64,000 nucleotides of DNA, from the NCBI GenBank assembly GCA_040388605.1, contig JAZKBN010000013.1:77739-141738 (forward strand). The letters run 5' to 3'. The notes under the pieces were generated by a model. It saw nothing but the letters and a program-made list of their open reading frames with translations, had not been told where the DNA came from and did no database searches. Source of the DNA: JAZKBN01 sp040388605 (lineage in GTDB: Bacteria > Bacteroidota > Bacteroidia > Cytophagales > Flexibacteraceae). Made by a program: the position numbers and the translations under genes. Below, piece by piece: positions 54,446-62,979 of this stretch (its first letter is position 1; each line of letters starts with the position of its first letter).

Positions 54446-55366
54446 TTGGGCGTTACGCTGAGCACTCTGAAACATTCATTAGGAACCCCTGACCAAAGCG
54501 GGACAGATCACCCGGCTTCCGGCAGGCTTGCGGTTCCTGTAATTACTCCTTCGCCTTTCCTGAAATGGGCAGGGGGTAAGCGGCAGCTTTTACCCGAACT
54601 GCGGAGGCACCTGCCTGTTTCTTTCAACAGGTATTACGAGCCCTTTATAGGCGCCGGGGCACTGCTTTTCGATTTGCAGCCGGGGCATGCTGTTATCAAT
54701 GATATTAATCCCGAGCTCATAAATTGCTACCGCATTATACGCGATCAGCCTGCTGAACTATTGGCCGACCTTAGCCTGCACCTCAACGAGCCGGATTATT
54801 TTTATGCCATGCGCAGCCTTGATCGCAGCACGGCCTATTCTGAACTAAGCCCGGTGCAGCGCGCATCAAGAATTATTTACCTGAATAAGACCTGCTTTAA
54901 CGGCCTGTTCAGGGTCAACAGCCGGGGTGAGTTTAATGCACCCTTCGGGCGATATAAGAAGCCTGCTATAATTAATGAAGCTGTTATTTTAGCGGTGAGC
55001 CAATACCTGCAGCATTCAGCTGTCGAGATATTAAATACAGATTTTAAGGAAGCAGTTAAAACTGCCCGGAGGAACGATTTCGTTTACTTTGATCCGCCTT
55101 ATGACCCGCTGTCTGATACTTCATCTTTTACCGGCTACAGCCGTTCTGCATTCGGGCACCCTGAACAGGAACGCCTGCGTGATTTGTTCGAGCACCTGAC
55201 TGCGAAGGGTGTAAAGCTTATGCTCAGCAATTCAAGCACAGCTTTCATACGTGATTTATACCGGGACTATAATATAGTAACTGTGCAGGCGCGCCGAAAC
55301 ATTAACTCGGTTGGTAAGGGCAGGGCAGAGGTAGATGAAGTACTTGTGCTCAATTATGTCCCCTGA
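54446..55366 (+). CDS. Dam-family DNA adenine-N6 methyltransferase
   Basis: The D12-class methylase motifs are present: the SAM-binding FLKWAGGKRQLL (residues about 38-49), EPFIGAGALLFDL (65-77), the catalytic DPPYDPL (216-222) and, near the end, SNSSTAFIRDLY. Members of this class (Dam, DpnM) methylate adenine, usually in GATC. No ATG is present before the first motif, so the gene must start at TTG 54446 or a neighbouring unusual codon. The next gene, 28 bp away, looks like the matching restriction enzyme, so this is probably the methylase of a type II system. Confidence 0.9.
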   Translation: MGVTLSTLKHSLGTPDQSGTDHPASGRLAVPVITPSPFLKWAGGKRQLLPELRRHLPVSFNRYYEPFIGAGALLFDLQPGHAVINDINPELINCYRIIRDQPAELLADLSLHLNEPDYFYAMRSLDRSTAYSELSPVQRASRIIYLNKTCFNGLFRVNSRGEFNAPFGRYKKPAIINEAVILAVSQYLQHSAVEILNTDFKEAVKTARRNDFVYFDPPYDPLSDTSSFTGYSRSAFGHPEQERLRDLFEHLTAKGVKLMLSNSSTAFIRDLYRDYNIVTVQARRNINSVGKGRAEVDEVLVLNYVP

Positions 55367-55394
55367 ATGTCTTGTTGCCTGACACACCAATATC

Positions 55395-56687
55395 ATGACT
55401 GCTAACGATGCTGCCTGGGCGCTTATTTTTAAGGAGCTTGATATACCGGGCGCCTTATCGCGGTCTCCCTTTTTCCGAATCACGGCTAATGATATTAAAC
55501 GAATTGGCAAGCGTGAGCCTCGCCTGATGGCCAAGTTCGATACGAAGGAAAGCTTACCTGCTATATTTCGTGAGTATGAGCTGGCCCTGAATGCCGACAC
55601 AAATGGCAGTTACCAGGTTTTTAAAGATCCCGGCTTCCGCAGCTTTATTTCATTGCCTGATTACAGGCTTATGGAACCTGTTCGTTTTTCTCCGGTATTG
55701 CCATTCAGCCTTGACACCCTGCCTTTCAGCAGCAGGCTTACCGAAAGCAATGCCCTTGATTTTGCGCATCACAGCGGCTTACTTTCTATTGTCTGTAATG
55801 AACCGGATCTGCGCCTTACCACCCGCGGGCGTTTTTTCAGCGACACTTTCCCTGTAGTTCTCCCCGATGGACCGTCTTTTACAGTTAACCGGGTGCAGGT
55901 ANNNNNNNNNNTTATACTGCTTGAAGCCAAAAGCGGGACCCGTTCTAATTTCAATATCAGACAGCTGTATTATCCTTATAAGCATTTCGCCGCTAAGACC
56001 TTGAAACCTGTGCACACCATGCTTATGCAATTCAGCAACGGGGTTTTCTATTTTACTGAAATTACCTTTGGCAGGCATTACTTCGACCATTCTATATTAA
56101 GAAGCCTTGCCTATGAGCCTGTATTCAAGACCGAGCCTATGCCCAAGCTTAGTCTTACAGACTTGCTGGCTCTGCCTGTTCATATTCCTGTTGGCATCCC
56201 GGTTCCACAAGCCGACGACCTGAACAAGGTTGTTGATGTGCTCCTGTTCCTGTTCGAAAACCCTTCTGATAAGTCCCAGATTGCCGCTCGCTTCGAATTT
56301 GATGACAGGCAGGGCGATTACTATGCCAATGCGGCCCGCTATCTTGGTTTGGCAGATAAGGCAGGCAACCTGTTTAGCCTTACAGGCTCCGGCCTTGCCC
56401 TGGTTTCAGAAGAGAGCCGGAATCCGCGCAACCTGCTGTTGGTTCGTGCCCTGTTTGGCACCCCGCTTTTTAATGATTTATGCCGATTATACTTTATCCA
56501 ATTGCGCAGGCTCCCCGATTCACAGATAGATGCACGATTGGCCTCAGATGGGTTAACCGGAACCACTCCCGCACGCCGTCGGGGTACCATTAAGGCTTGG
56601 CTTGCATGGACAGAGAAGGCACTCGTCGCTTCAGGTATATTACCTGCCCCTTATCAATTGTTCCACGTGGAACAGGATAATGCATAG
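55395..56687 (+). CDS. Putative type II restriction endonuclease (PD-(D/E)xK), with assembly gap
   Basis: About 430 residues. The centre has ILLEAKSGTRSNFNIRQLYYP, in which Glu177 and Lys179 form an E-x-K of the PD-(D/E)xK nuclease fold. The Asp expected just upstream falls in the 10-N gap (55902-55911). The sequence before and after it is otherwise collinear. The C-terminal half has winged-helix-like stretches (YYANAARYLGLADKAGN, then GLALVSEESRNPRNLLLVRA). It follows a Dam-type methylase gene by 28 bp, which supports a restriction role. Its last codons contain the first parS palindrome (FHVEQ). Confidence 0.72.
   Translation: MTANDAAWALIFKELDIPGALSRSPFFRITANDIKRIGKREPRLMAKFDTKESLPAIFREYELALNADTNGSYQVFKDPGFRSFISLPDYRLMEPVRFSPVLPFSLDTLPFSSRLTESNALDFAHHSGLLSIVCNEPDLRLTTRGRFFSDTFPVVLPDGPSFTVNRVQVXXXXILLEAKSGTRSNFNIRQLYYPYKHFAAKTLKPVHTMLMQFSNGVFYFTEITFGRHYFDHSILRSLAYEPVFKTEPMPKLSLTDLLALPVHIPVGIPVPQADDLNKVVDVLLFLFENPSDKSQIAARFEFDDRQGDYYANAARYLGLADKAGNLFSLTGSGLALVSEESRNPRNLLLVRALFGTPLFNDLCRLYFIQLRRLPDSQIDARLASDGLTGTTPARRRGTIKAWLAWTEKALVASGILPAPYQLFHVEQDNA
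55902..55911. other. Assembly gap (10 Ns) at the nuclease active site
   Basis: The Ns hide the residues just before ILLEAKSG, where the catalytic Asp of a PD-(D/E)xK enzyme is expected. The true length is unknown. Confidence 0.9.
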
Positions 56688-56856
56688 CTCTTGATTATTA
56701 TTCGTATTCAGGTCAACGTTCCACGTGGAACTTTTTTTGATTTGCTTTGTATGGCTCAGAACGCGGCCCCGAGAGAAACACAAGATTGCCAAGCAATATA
56801 TGTATAAGTATGGGAGTGTTTGTATTAGAGCAGTTCAATACGTTCCACGTGGAACT
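56659..56856. promoter_or_regulatory. Three parS centromere sites
   Basis: Perfect palindromes GTTCCACGTGGAAC at 56660-56673, 56718-56731 and 56842-56855; the first is extended to TGTTCCACGTGGAACA (56659-56674). This is the chromosomal parS core bound by ParB (consensus TGTTNCACGTGAAACA, with only central flanking bases varying). Site 1 is inside the 3' end of the restriction-enzyme gene and the others are intergenic. No parA or parB gene is in the window. Confidence 0.9.
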
Positions 56857-57114
56857 CTATAAAAATGATTGTGCTTAAATTAAGTAAAGCATAATATACA
56901 TATACAGACCTATATTCAGAGCTACAATGCCTGATGCTGATCTAACAGATCTGTAGCGAATGCATGGTCATAAAACAAGAAATGCCTGCAGTTAAAAACC
57001 ACAGGCATTACAAAACAATCTATTATAGAAGTAAAGTCTTAAACCCCGCCTGTCCATTTACACAAAGTGGGTGTAGGCAAGCGCGGGGAAGGATATTGTT
57101 TTTTTGTTGGCTTA
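56688..57114. other. Gene-free region carrying two of the parS sites
   Basis: About 430 bp. The 64-residue frame at 56964-57158 overlaps the phosphate transporter and has no family features. Besides the parS sites it holds the hairpin at 56991-57009. Confidence 0.5.
56991..57009 (-). terminator. Possible terminator of the phosphate transporter gene
   Basis: Perfect 8-bp arms AATGCCTG/CAGGCATT are followed on the minus strand by TCTTGTTTT. It lies about 105 bp after the stop and has a weak T-tract. Confidence 0.5.
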
Positions 57115-58536
57115 TCAGAGTAGCCAGCGGAACAAGAGGAACAAGGAGCCTGATATAGCTAAGCTGGCCGGGAATGTAAGCAGCCAGGCCAAAAGTATAT
57201 TCCTGATGGTGCTTTTCTGCAGGTTACGAATACCGCCGCCTGCAACCATGCTGCCTGCAATACCCGACGATAATACATGGGTGGTGCTCACCGGCAGGCC
57301 GAAAGCACTGCTCAGGCCAATGGTTCCGGCAGCAACAAGCTCGGCACTGGCGCCCTGGGCATAGGTTAAATGCGATTTGCCTATTTTTTCACCAATGGTA
57401 ACCACAATACGCTTCCAGCCTACCATGGTACCAATGCCCAAAGATATAGATATTAATACGGTAACCCATAGCGGGGCATAATCTGTATAATCACGCAGGT
57501 TGGCAACACCTGCTTTCAGGCCCTTGGTTTCGGCATTGCTGAGGCGCAGGTGCTCACTGTTGATTAGGGTCTTTATATCCTTATCCATGAGCAAAATATC
57601 ACGGCGGATGCTGTTGGCAGTTGTAATCCTGAAAGCGGCGCTGTCGCTGCCCTTATCATGCTTAATTTCTTCGTTAAGCATAACATGTATGTCTTTGGCT
57701 TCCTGCTTAACAAGAGCTAACTGGCGCTTGTCTGCGTTGTTAATATGCAGAGTATCAACGTGTTGAAGAATAACTTCAATAGGTTGCAGGTCTTTGTTAA
57801 TATTCTGTGGGTTCTTGCTGCTGTTCAGCGCGAAATAGGCAGGCACAATACCGAGCAAAACCAGCATCATAAGGCCAACGCCTTTTTGCCCGTCGTTTTT
57901 ACCATGGAAAAAGCTTACCCCGGTGCAGGTGGCAATGAGCGTGGCACGAATCCACATGGGCGGTTTCTTATTCTTGGGAGGCTCCTTGAATATATCGCCC
58001 TTCTTATCTACCACCCGNNNNNNNNNNTACATCATGAAAACGGTGAGCGTAAAGCCCACAATAGGCGATACCAGCAGGGCAAGGCCTATATCTTTGGCCT
58101 TATCCCAGTTAACACCGGCGCCTTCAGAACCGGGCAGTACGCTGAAAGCAAGGCCCACACCTATTATAGAACCTATTAGCGTATGCGAGCTGCTGCTTGG
58201 CAGGCCCAGCCACCAGGTGCCCAGGTTCCAGATTATAGCGCTTAATAGCAGGGCCAATATCATGGCCGTACTGTGGTGTATATTCTGGTCTATCAGCGAT
58301 TCAACAGGCAACAAGTTTACTATACCCATGGCTACGCTGATGCCGCCTGAGAGCACGCCCACAAGGTTGCAGAAGCCGCTCCAAACTACTGCAGTGTTGG
58401 GTTTAAGGCTGTTGGTGTATATTACGGTGGCTACAGCGTTAGCTGTATCGTGAAACCCGTTAACGAATTCAAAAGTACAGGCTGCCAAAAGGCAGAAAAT
58501 GAGCAGCAATAAAATGCCGGGATCCAGTCCGAACAT
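57115..58536 (-). CDS. PiT-family inorganic phosphate transporter
   Basis: The start at 58536 (MFGLDPGILLLLIFCLLAAC) is preferred over one eight codons earlier. The protein has about ten membrane helices and the two PiT repeats: FVNGFHDTANAVATVIYTNS near the N-terminus with GLPSSSSHTLIGSIIGVG, and FGLPVSTTHVLSSGIAGSMV near the C-terminus. A long hydrophilic insert between them (YFALNSSKNPQNINKDLQPI onward, about 130 residues) is larger than in E. coli PitA and may be regulatory. It takes up phosphate with protons or Na+. A 10-N gap lies in a loop after GFTLTVFMM. Confidence 0.93.
   Translation of the reverse strand: MFGLDPGILLLLIFCLLAACTFEFVNGFHDTANAVATVIYTNSLKPNTAVVWSGFCNLVGVLSGGISVAMGIVNLLPVESLIDQNIHHSTAMILALLLSAIIWNLGTWWLGLPSSSSHTLIGSIIGVGLAFSVLPGSEGAGVNWDKAKDIGLALLVSPIVGFTLTVFMMXXXXRVVDKKGDIFKEPPKNKKPPMWIRATLIATCTGVSFFHGKNDGQKGVGLMMLVLLGIVPAYFALNSSKNPQNINKDLQPIEVILQHVDTLHINNADKRQLALVKQEAKDIHVMLNEEIKHDKGSDSAAFRITTANSIRRDILLMDKDIKTLINSEHLRLSNAETKGLKAGVANLRDYTDYAPLWVTVLISISLGIGTMVGWKRIVVTIGEKIGKSHLTYAQGASAELVAAGTIGLSSAFGLPVSTTHVLSSGIAGSMVAGGGIRNLQKSTIRNILLAWLLTFPASLAISGSLFLLFRWLL
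58018..58027. other. Assembly gap (10 Ns) in the phosphate transporter gene
   Basis: The Ns lie between TVFMM and RVVDKKGDIFKEPP. The frame is consistent across it. Confidence 0.9.
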
Positions 58537-58850
58537 AAAGGACAGTTTGATGGGGCACAAAGTTACCTGATTACAGGCGCGGCAATGTTACGCCAATGTT
58601 AATTGTTTTTCCGCCTAAGCTCTTCATGTTTGATTTTAGATTCGGCTTTTTATGAACAATGGCTATGTGCACAGCTAATATTTAGTATTTAATTATCAGG
58701 TAATCAGCGTTATACACCTTATAGATGTGTCAACAACATTTTTTGCCCTGCTGCCGGGCTGTGTTTTATGGTAAATTGTCCGCGGGTTATGCTTCGGTAT
58801 TTTTCCAATATTAAGCCTTGATATATGAGCAGGGGCAGTTTCATTTTAAA

Positions 58851-61355
58851 ATGATGAAGAAAAAGCTATTCCCGGCAGGAACAGGTTTGTATAAATACGT
58901 ATTAAAGCACCCTGTTAAAAGTGTGTCGGCTGTTATGTTCTTCCTGCTTTTTGTTTGGTGGTGCTTTGCTTTGCCCAATACGCTTTTTTCAGACCCATGC
59001 AGCACTGTGCTTGAAGATCGTGATGGTAACCTGCTTGGCGCATCTGTTGCTAAAGACGGGCAATGGCGATTTCCGGCCCGGGCTTTGGTGCCCGATAAAT
59101 ATAAAATATGCCTGATTGCCGCCGAAGACAGGCATTTCAGGCAGCACCCGGGCATTAACCCGGTGGCTATAGTTAAAGCTGCGTTCAGCACCATTGCCGG
59201 GGGCAGGAAGCGCGGAGGCAGCACCATTACCATGCAGGTAATGCGCATGGCCAGGCATAACCCGCCCCGCACTGTACCGGAAAAGGTTTTGGAAAGCCTG
59301 ATGGCGCTGCGCCTGGAAGTACGGTACAGTAAAGATGAAATCCTGGGATTTTACGCCGCCCATGCACCGTTCGGCGGTAACGTGGTAGGCCTTGAAGCTG
59401 CCTGCCGACGCTGGTTCGGTACATCGGCATCCGGTTTAAGTTGGGCAGAAGCTGCAACTTTAGCCGTATTGCCCAATAACCCGGCCTTAATATACCCGGG
59501 AAAGAACCGCAAACAGCTGATAGCCAAGCGTAACAGGTTATTACAGGAGCTTCATAATCAGGGAACTATAGATGCGCTCACCCTGCAGCTGGCTTTGGAG
59601 GAACCGGAACCCGGTCCGCCAGCACGCCTGCCTGATTTAGCCCCGCATTTATTACAAAGAGCAATCAGGGAAGGGTTCGGCGGAACCATAATACGCAGTA
59701 CAATATCTCTGGTTCTGCAGCAAAAAGTGCAGGCTGTTACGCAGAGGCACCATACTCAGCATACTGCAAACGGGGTTTTCAACGCATCTGTACTGGTTTG
59801 CGATGTAAATTCAGGTGCTGTGCGGGCATACATAGGCAACACAAATAACCCCGCAAGAGCCGATAATGCCGATTTTGTGGATATGACCGATGCCTCGCGC
59901 AGCTATGGCAGCCTTTTAAAACCCCTGCTTTTTGCCTCCGCACTTGATGAAGGCCTTATTTGTCCTTCACAATTACTGCCCGATGTACCGGGAATTTTCG
60001 GGAGCTATGCGCCAAGGAATTTTTCAGATGAATATAACGGCGTTGTTCCGGCATCTGAAGCCCTGAGCCGAAGCTTAAATGTGCCCTTTGTGAGCATGCA
60101 GCAAAGCCTTGGTACCGAAAAATTCCTTTTTGCCCTGCGATCTGCAGGAATAAGCACCTTACAAAAGCCCGCCAGGCACTATGGCCTGAGCCTGGTGCTT
60201 GGCGGCGGCGAGGCAAAGCTTTGGGAACTTACAGGCATGTATGCATCAATGGCCCGCAAGCTTAAACAGGCAACGGGAACATCAATTGAAGGTAATTTGG
60301 TGCATCCGCCGGTGTATTCCTTAAAAGAAGATGAAAGTTTAATAACCCGCTCTGAAACCGGTAAAACCCCTGTAAAAACCGGCCCGGTGTTGCACGTGGA
60401 AACAAAATCCGGAGGAAAAGGGGCAGGGCAGCGTACCGATAAGAGTAAGGCAGGCTACGTAAATCAACAGGGTTCAGAAAAGTTGCCATCGGCCGGGGCT
60501 ATTTATGCTACGCTTAAAGCCCTGCTTGATAATAACCGCCCCGGCCCGGATGCCAACCGGAAAGAGTTTGCCCTCAACAGGCCCATCAGCTGGAAAACCG
60601 GGACCAGCCAGGGCCTGCGCGATGCCTGGAGCATAGGCATTACCCCTGATTATGTGATAGCCGTTTGGGTTGGCAATGCCGATGGCGAAGGCCGACCCGG
60701 ACTCACAGGTATAGAGGTAGCAGCCCCGCTTATGTTCAATATAAACAGGCTTTTACCGGAAGCCGGGAATTTTAAAGAGCCGCGGGATTTGGTTCCGGTT
60801 GCGGTTTGCGCGCAAAGCGGGTGTAAGGCAAATACAGGCATTTGCCCGAATGTAATTGAGGAATTATTGCCCAAAGGCTGTACCCGCAGCCTGCCCTGCA
60901 CTTATCATCAGGTTATCCACACCGATATGGATGCGCATTTCCGGGTAAATTCAGATTGTGAGCAGGTTATTAATATGAAACACCTGCCTTGGTTTGTTTT
61001 GCCGCCTGTGCAGGCCTGGTATTACCGCAGGCTGAAAGTTTATAATGCACCTCCCCCGGTAAGGGCAGATTGTATAGCAGGCGGGAGCCAAAAAAACGGC
61101 ATGGCCATGGTTTACCCGGGAAACGGCGCAAGAATACGCATACCCGCCGGCCTGAACGGAAAACCCGGGCAGGTTGTGTTTGAATTGGTGCACAACAATA
61201 AAAACGCCACGGTATGGTGGCACCTCGATGGTAAATTTATAGGCATCAGCCATCAAATTCACCAAACAGCGCAAAGCCCGGCTTTCGGGCAGCATACTTT
61301 AAGCGTTATAGACGATGAAGGGCAAATTATTAACACCCGTTTTTCTGTGGAGTAG
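58851..61355 (+). CDS. pbpC: Penicillin-binding protein 1C (bifunctional class A PBP)
   Basis: The start at 58851 gives MMKKKLFPAGTGLYKYVLKH and a signal anchor (SVSAVMFFLLFVWWCFALP). The GT51 glycosyltransferase domain has AAEDRHFRQHPGINPVAIVK (catalytic Glu) and KRGGSTITMQVMRMARHNPP. The transpeptidase domain has the active-site Ser in SYGSLLKPLLF (S-x-x-K), then SLNVPFVSM and the KTGTSQGLRDAWS motif. A PBP1C-type C-terminal beta domain follows (GARIRIPAGLNGKPGQVVFE). It polymerises and cross-links peptidoglycan in the periplasm. The usual alpha-2-macroglobulin partner gene is not adjacent here. Confidence 0.94.
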   Translation: MMKKKLFPAGTGLYKYVLKHPVKSVSAVMFFLLFVWWCFALPNTLFSDPCSTVLEDRDGNLLGASVAKDGQWRFPARALVPDKYKICLIAAEDRHFRQHPGINPVAIVKAAFSTIAGGRKRGGSTITMQVMRMARHNPPRTVPEKVLESLMALRLEVRYSKDEILGFYAAHAPFGGNVVGLEAACRRWFGTSASGLSWAEAATLAVLPNNPALIYPGKNRKQLIAKRNRLLQELHNQGTIDALTLQLALEEPEPGPPARLPDLAPHLLQRAIREGFGGTIIRSTISLVLQQKVQAVTQRHHTQHTANGVFNASVLVCDVNSGAVRAYIGNTNNPARADNADFVDMTDASRSYGSLLKPLLFASALDEGLICPSQLLPDVPGIFGSYAPRNFSDEYNGVVPASEALSRSLNVPFVSMQQSLGTEKFLFALRSAGISTLQKPARHYGLSLVLGGGEAKLWELTGMYASMARKLKQATGTSIEGNLVHPPVYSLKEDESLITRSETGKTPVKTGPVLHVETKSGGKGAGQRTDKSKAGYVNQQGSEKLPSAGAIYATLKALLDNNRPGPDANRKEFALNRPISWKTGTSQGLRDAWSIGITPDYVIAVWVGNADGEGRPGLTGIEVAAPLMFNINRLLPEAGNFKEPRDLVPVAVCAQSGCKANTGICPNVIEELLPKGCTRSLPCTYHQVIHTDMDAHFRVNSDCEQVINMKHLPWFVLPPVQAWYYRRLKVYNAPPPVRADCIAGGSQKNGMAMVYPGNGARIRIPAGLNGKPGQVVFELVHNNKNATVWWHLDGKFIGISHQIHQTAQSPAFGQHTLSVIDDEGQIINTRFSVE

Positions 61356-61379
61356 ATAACGGTAAAGGAAAAAACCCAA

Positions 61380-61407
61380 TGTGCCGGGTATAGCAGTGCC
61401 CGGCACA
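61380..61407 (-). terminator. Terminator of the first tandem T9SS cargo gene
   Basis: Perfect 9-bp arms TGTGCCGGG/CCCGGCACA lie between convergent genes. The minus strand continues with TTGGGTTTTTT, 15 bp after that gene's stop. Confidence 0.8.
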
Positions 61408-61421
61408 GGCTTAAAAAATGT

Positions 61422-62909
61422 TTATTCTGCCTTGCTTACTTTTATGCACTGAACCAACCGGCCTTTATTGCTTAGGTTCAGCAGGTACATACCGGCATTA
61501 AGCCCCGATGCAGAAATTAATGCGCTGCCCGAAACGGGAGCAATTTCTCCCTGCCTGAGCACCCGGCCGCCGAGATCGGTAAGCGTATAAGCATCTGAAT
61601 TTATGCCCGCAGGCAGGCTGATCTGAAAGCTGTTTTGGAAAGGGTTAGGAAATGCACCAGCCGGGGCGTTTTGTTTTATAGTATTACCGGTTACCGGGTG
61701 CGCACCAAAATACCTGTAACGAGCCACATAAATGCTGTCGGTAGGGTTAGCGCCTGTAACTTTAACGAAAGTGACCTGGCTTATGAAACCGTTGGGTTGA
61801 ACTACAAAATTGCCCCTTTGTTTCCATAATAATTTAACCCTTCCATCTGATAATACTGAATCATATTGATTTTTAACAGCCATGCTATTTGCATTGAGCT
61901 GAACGTCCTCTATGGTATTAAGGGTGGCCGTATTATTAATAATTGTATAATTCTTGTTTCTGTAGCTGCCAAATTCCCCGAATATTGCAGACCAGGAATT
62001 AACGGCGTACCAGGAAGGCCCTGGTGAATAATTTAAAATTACCACAGAGTCTGCCTGTTCGGCTGCCCCGGGACTGAAATTGTGAAAACCGTAAACGCGA
62101 TTTTCAGTGGAATCAGCGTTTCCGCCGTTTACCTGGCTATTTGTATATTTTCTGAGTAAGGGTTCTCCTGTTTGGCCGAATTCAAGAACTTCCATATTGC
62201 TGATATAACCAAAATCAGTGTTTACAAAATCAGTATAAACTAAACCCGTTCTTTTGAGCCAACCTTCCGGGGTATAAGTATTATCAGAATCGAATTTGTA
62301 AGTGCTTACCCAGCCTGATGGCCCCGGAGAATACTCCGAATTGCGAACCATATTACCATGCGAATCGTAAAACACACTGTCAAGCGCAATTTCTTTCCAT
62401 GCAGATATGGTATCGTTCCATAAATAGCTTTTTTGGTAATTGAAAAGCCCTTCAGCGGTAAACCCCTGTATATCTTTGCGAATATTCTGACTGAAGCTTC
62501 GCCTGGTACTTACAGTTAAAGTTGCAAGGCCAAGGTTGTTATAGCTGTAAACCTGTGCGGAGGCTTCGTGCCAGTTGTTGTCGGTCCCCATTGAGTCATA
62601 AATGAGCGTATCAGGCACAAAAGCCATTGAAGCTGAACTTAACGAGCGTTGATTTTCAACCTGTATAAGTTTGCGTGCATAGCGTTCAAGGGCCTGACGG
62701 GCCGGCGCAGGTAATTTGTTGTTCATCAGGCTCGACCTTACATTAAGGGGAACCCTTGCCCGGGCCATTGTTGATTGGGTAATCAGAACATCAGGCTGCT
62801 GAAAAGCGCCTGTGCCCGCAGACATGGCGCTTTGTGAATGAGCTGTACCCGCAGTAAAAACCAATAATGCGGTACAGATAAGGGTTAAAGAACCATAAAA
62901 TATTTTCAT
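61422..62909 (-). CDS. Secreted YD/RHS-like-fragment protein with T9SS type A sorting domain (tandem copy 1)
   Basis: The 495-residue protein has a signal peptide (MKIFYGSLTLICTALLVFTA, cut near AHS-Q). The N-terminal 100 residues are helical and polar (ARQALERYARKLIQVENQRS). The body has repeating Tyr/Trp/Asn-rich strands (NYQKSYLWNDTISAWKEIAL, YDSHGNMVRNSEYSPGPSGW) with a weak likeness to YD-repeat units. The end is a type A sorting domain (AFPNPFQNSFQISLPAGINS, then GGRVLRQGEI and GMYLLNLSNKGRL). It is a paralogue of the next gene, to which it is closely similar throughout the body. It is presumably exported by T9SS; the function is unknown. Confidence 0.82.
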   Translation of the reverse strand: MKIFYGSLTLICTALLVFTAGTAHSQSAMSAGTGAFQQPDVLITQSTMARARVPLNVRSSLMNNKLPAPARQALERYARKLIQVENQRSLSSASMAFVPDTLIYDSMGTDNNWHEASAQVYSYNNLGLATLTVSTRRSFSQNIRKDIQGFTAEGLFNYQKSYLWNDTISAWKEIALDSVFYDSHGNMVRNSEYSPGPSGWVSTYKFDSDNTYTPEGWLKRTGLVYTDFVNTDFGYISNMEVLEFGQTGEPLLRKYTNSQVNGGNADSTENRVYGFHNFSPGAAEQADSVVILNYSPGPSWYAVNSWSAIFGEFGSYRNKNYTIINNTATLNTIEDVQLNANSMAVKNQYDSVLSDGRVKLLWKQRGNFVVQPNGFISQVTFVKVTGANPTDSIYVARYRYFGAHPVTGNTIKQNAPAGAFPNPFQNSFQISLPAGINSDAYTLTDLGGRVLRQGEIAPVSGSALISASGLNAGMYLLNLSNKGRLVQCIKVSKAE

Positions 62910-62979
62910 AGTAATAGTATGTGTTAAAATTATTGCAACAGGCAGTGTGGCTAACTGTATAATGAAGCATTACACAACA

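Noticed and set aside
56964..57158. 64-residue frame after the parS sites
   Set aside because: It overlaps the phosphate transporter in the opposite direction and has no motif or start signal.
60392..60408. Fourth parS-like sequence (TGTTGCACGTGGAAAC) in pbpC
   Set aside because: The right half is shifted and the palindrome is broken, so it is probably a chance match in coding DNA.
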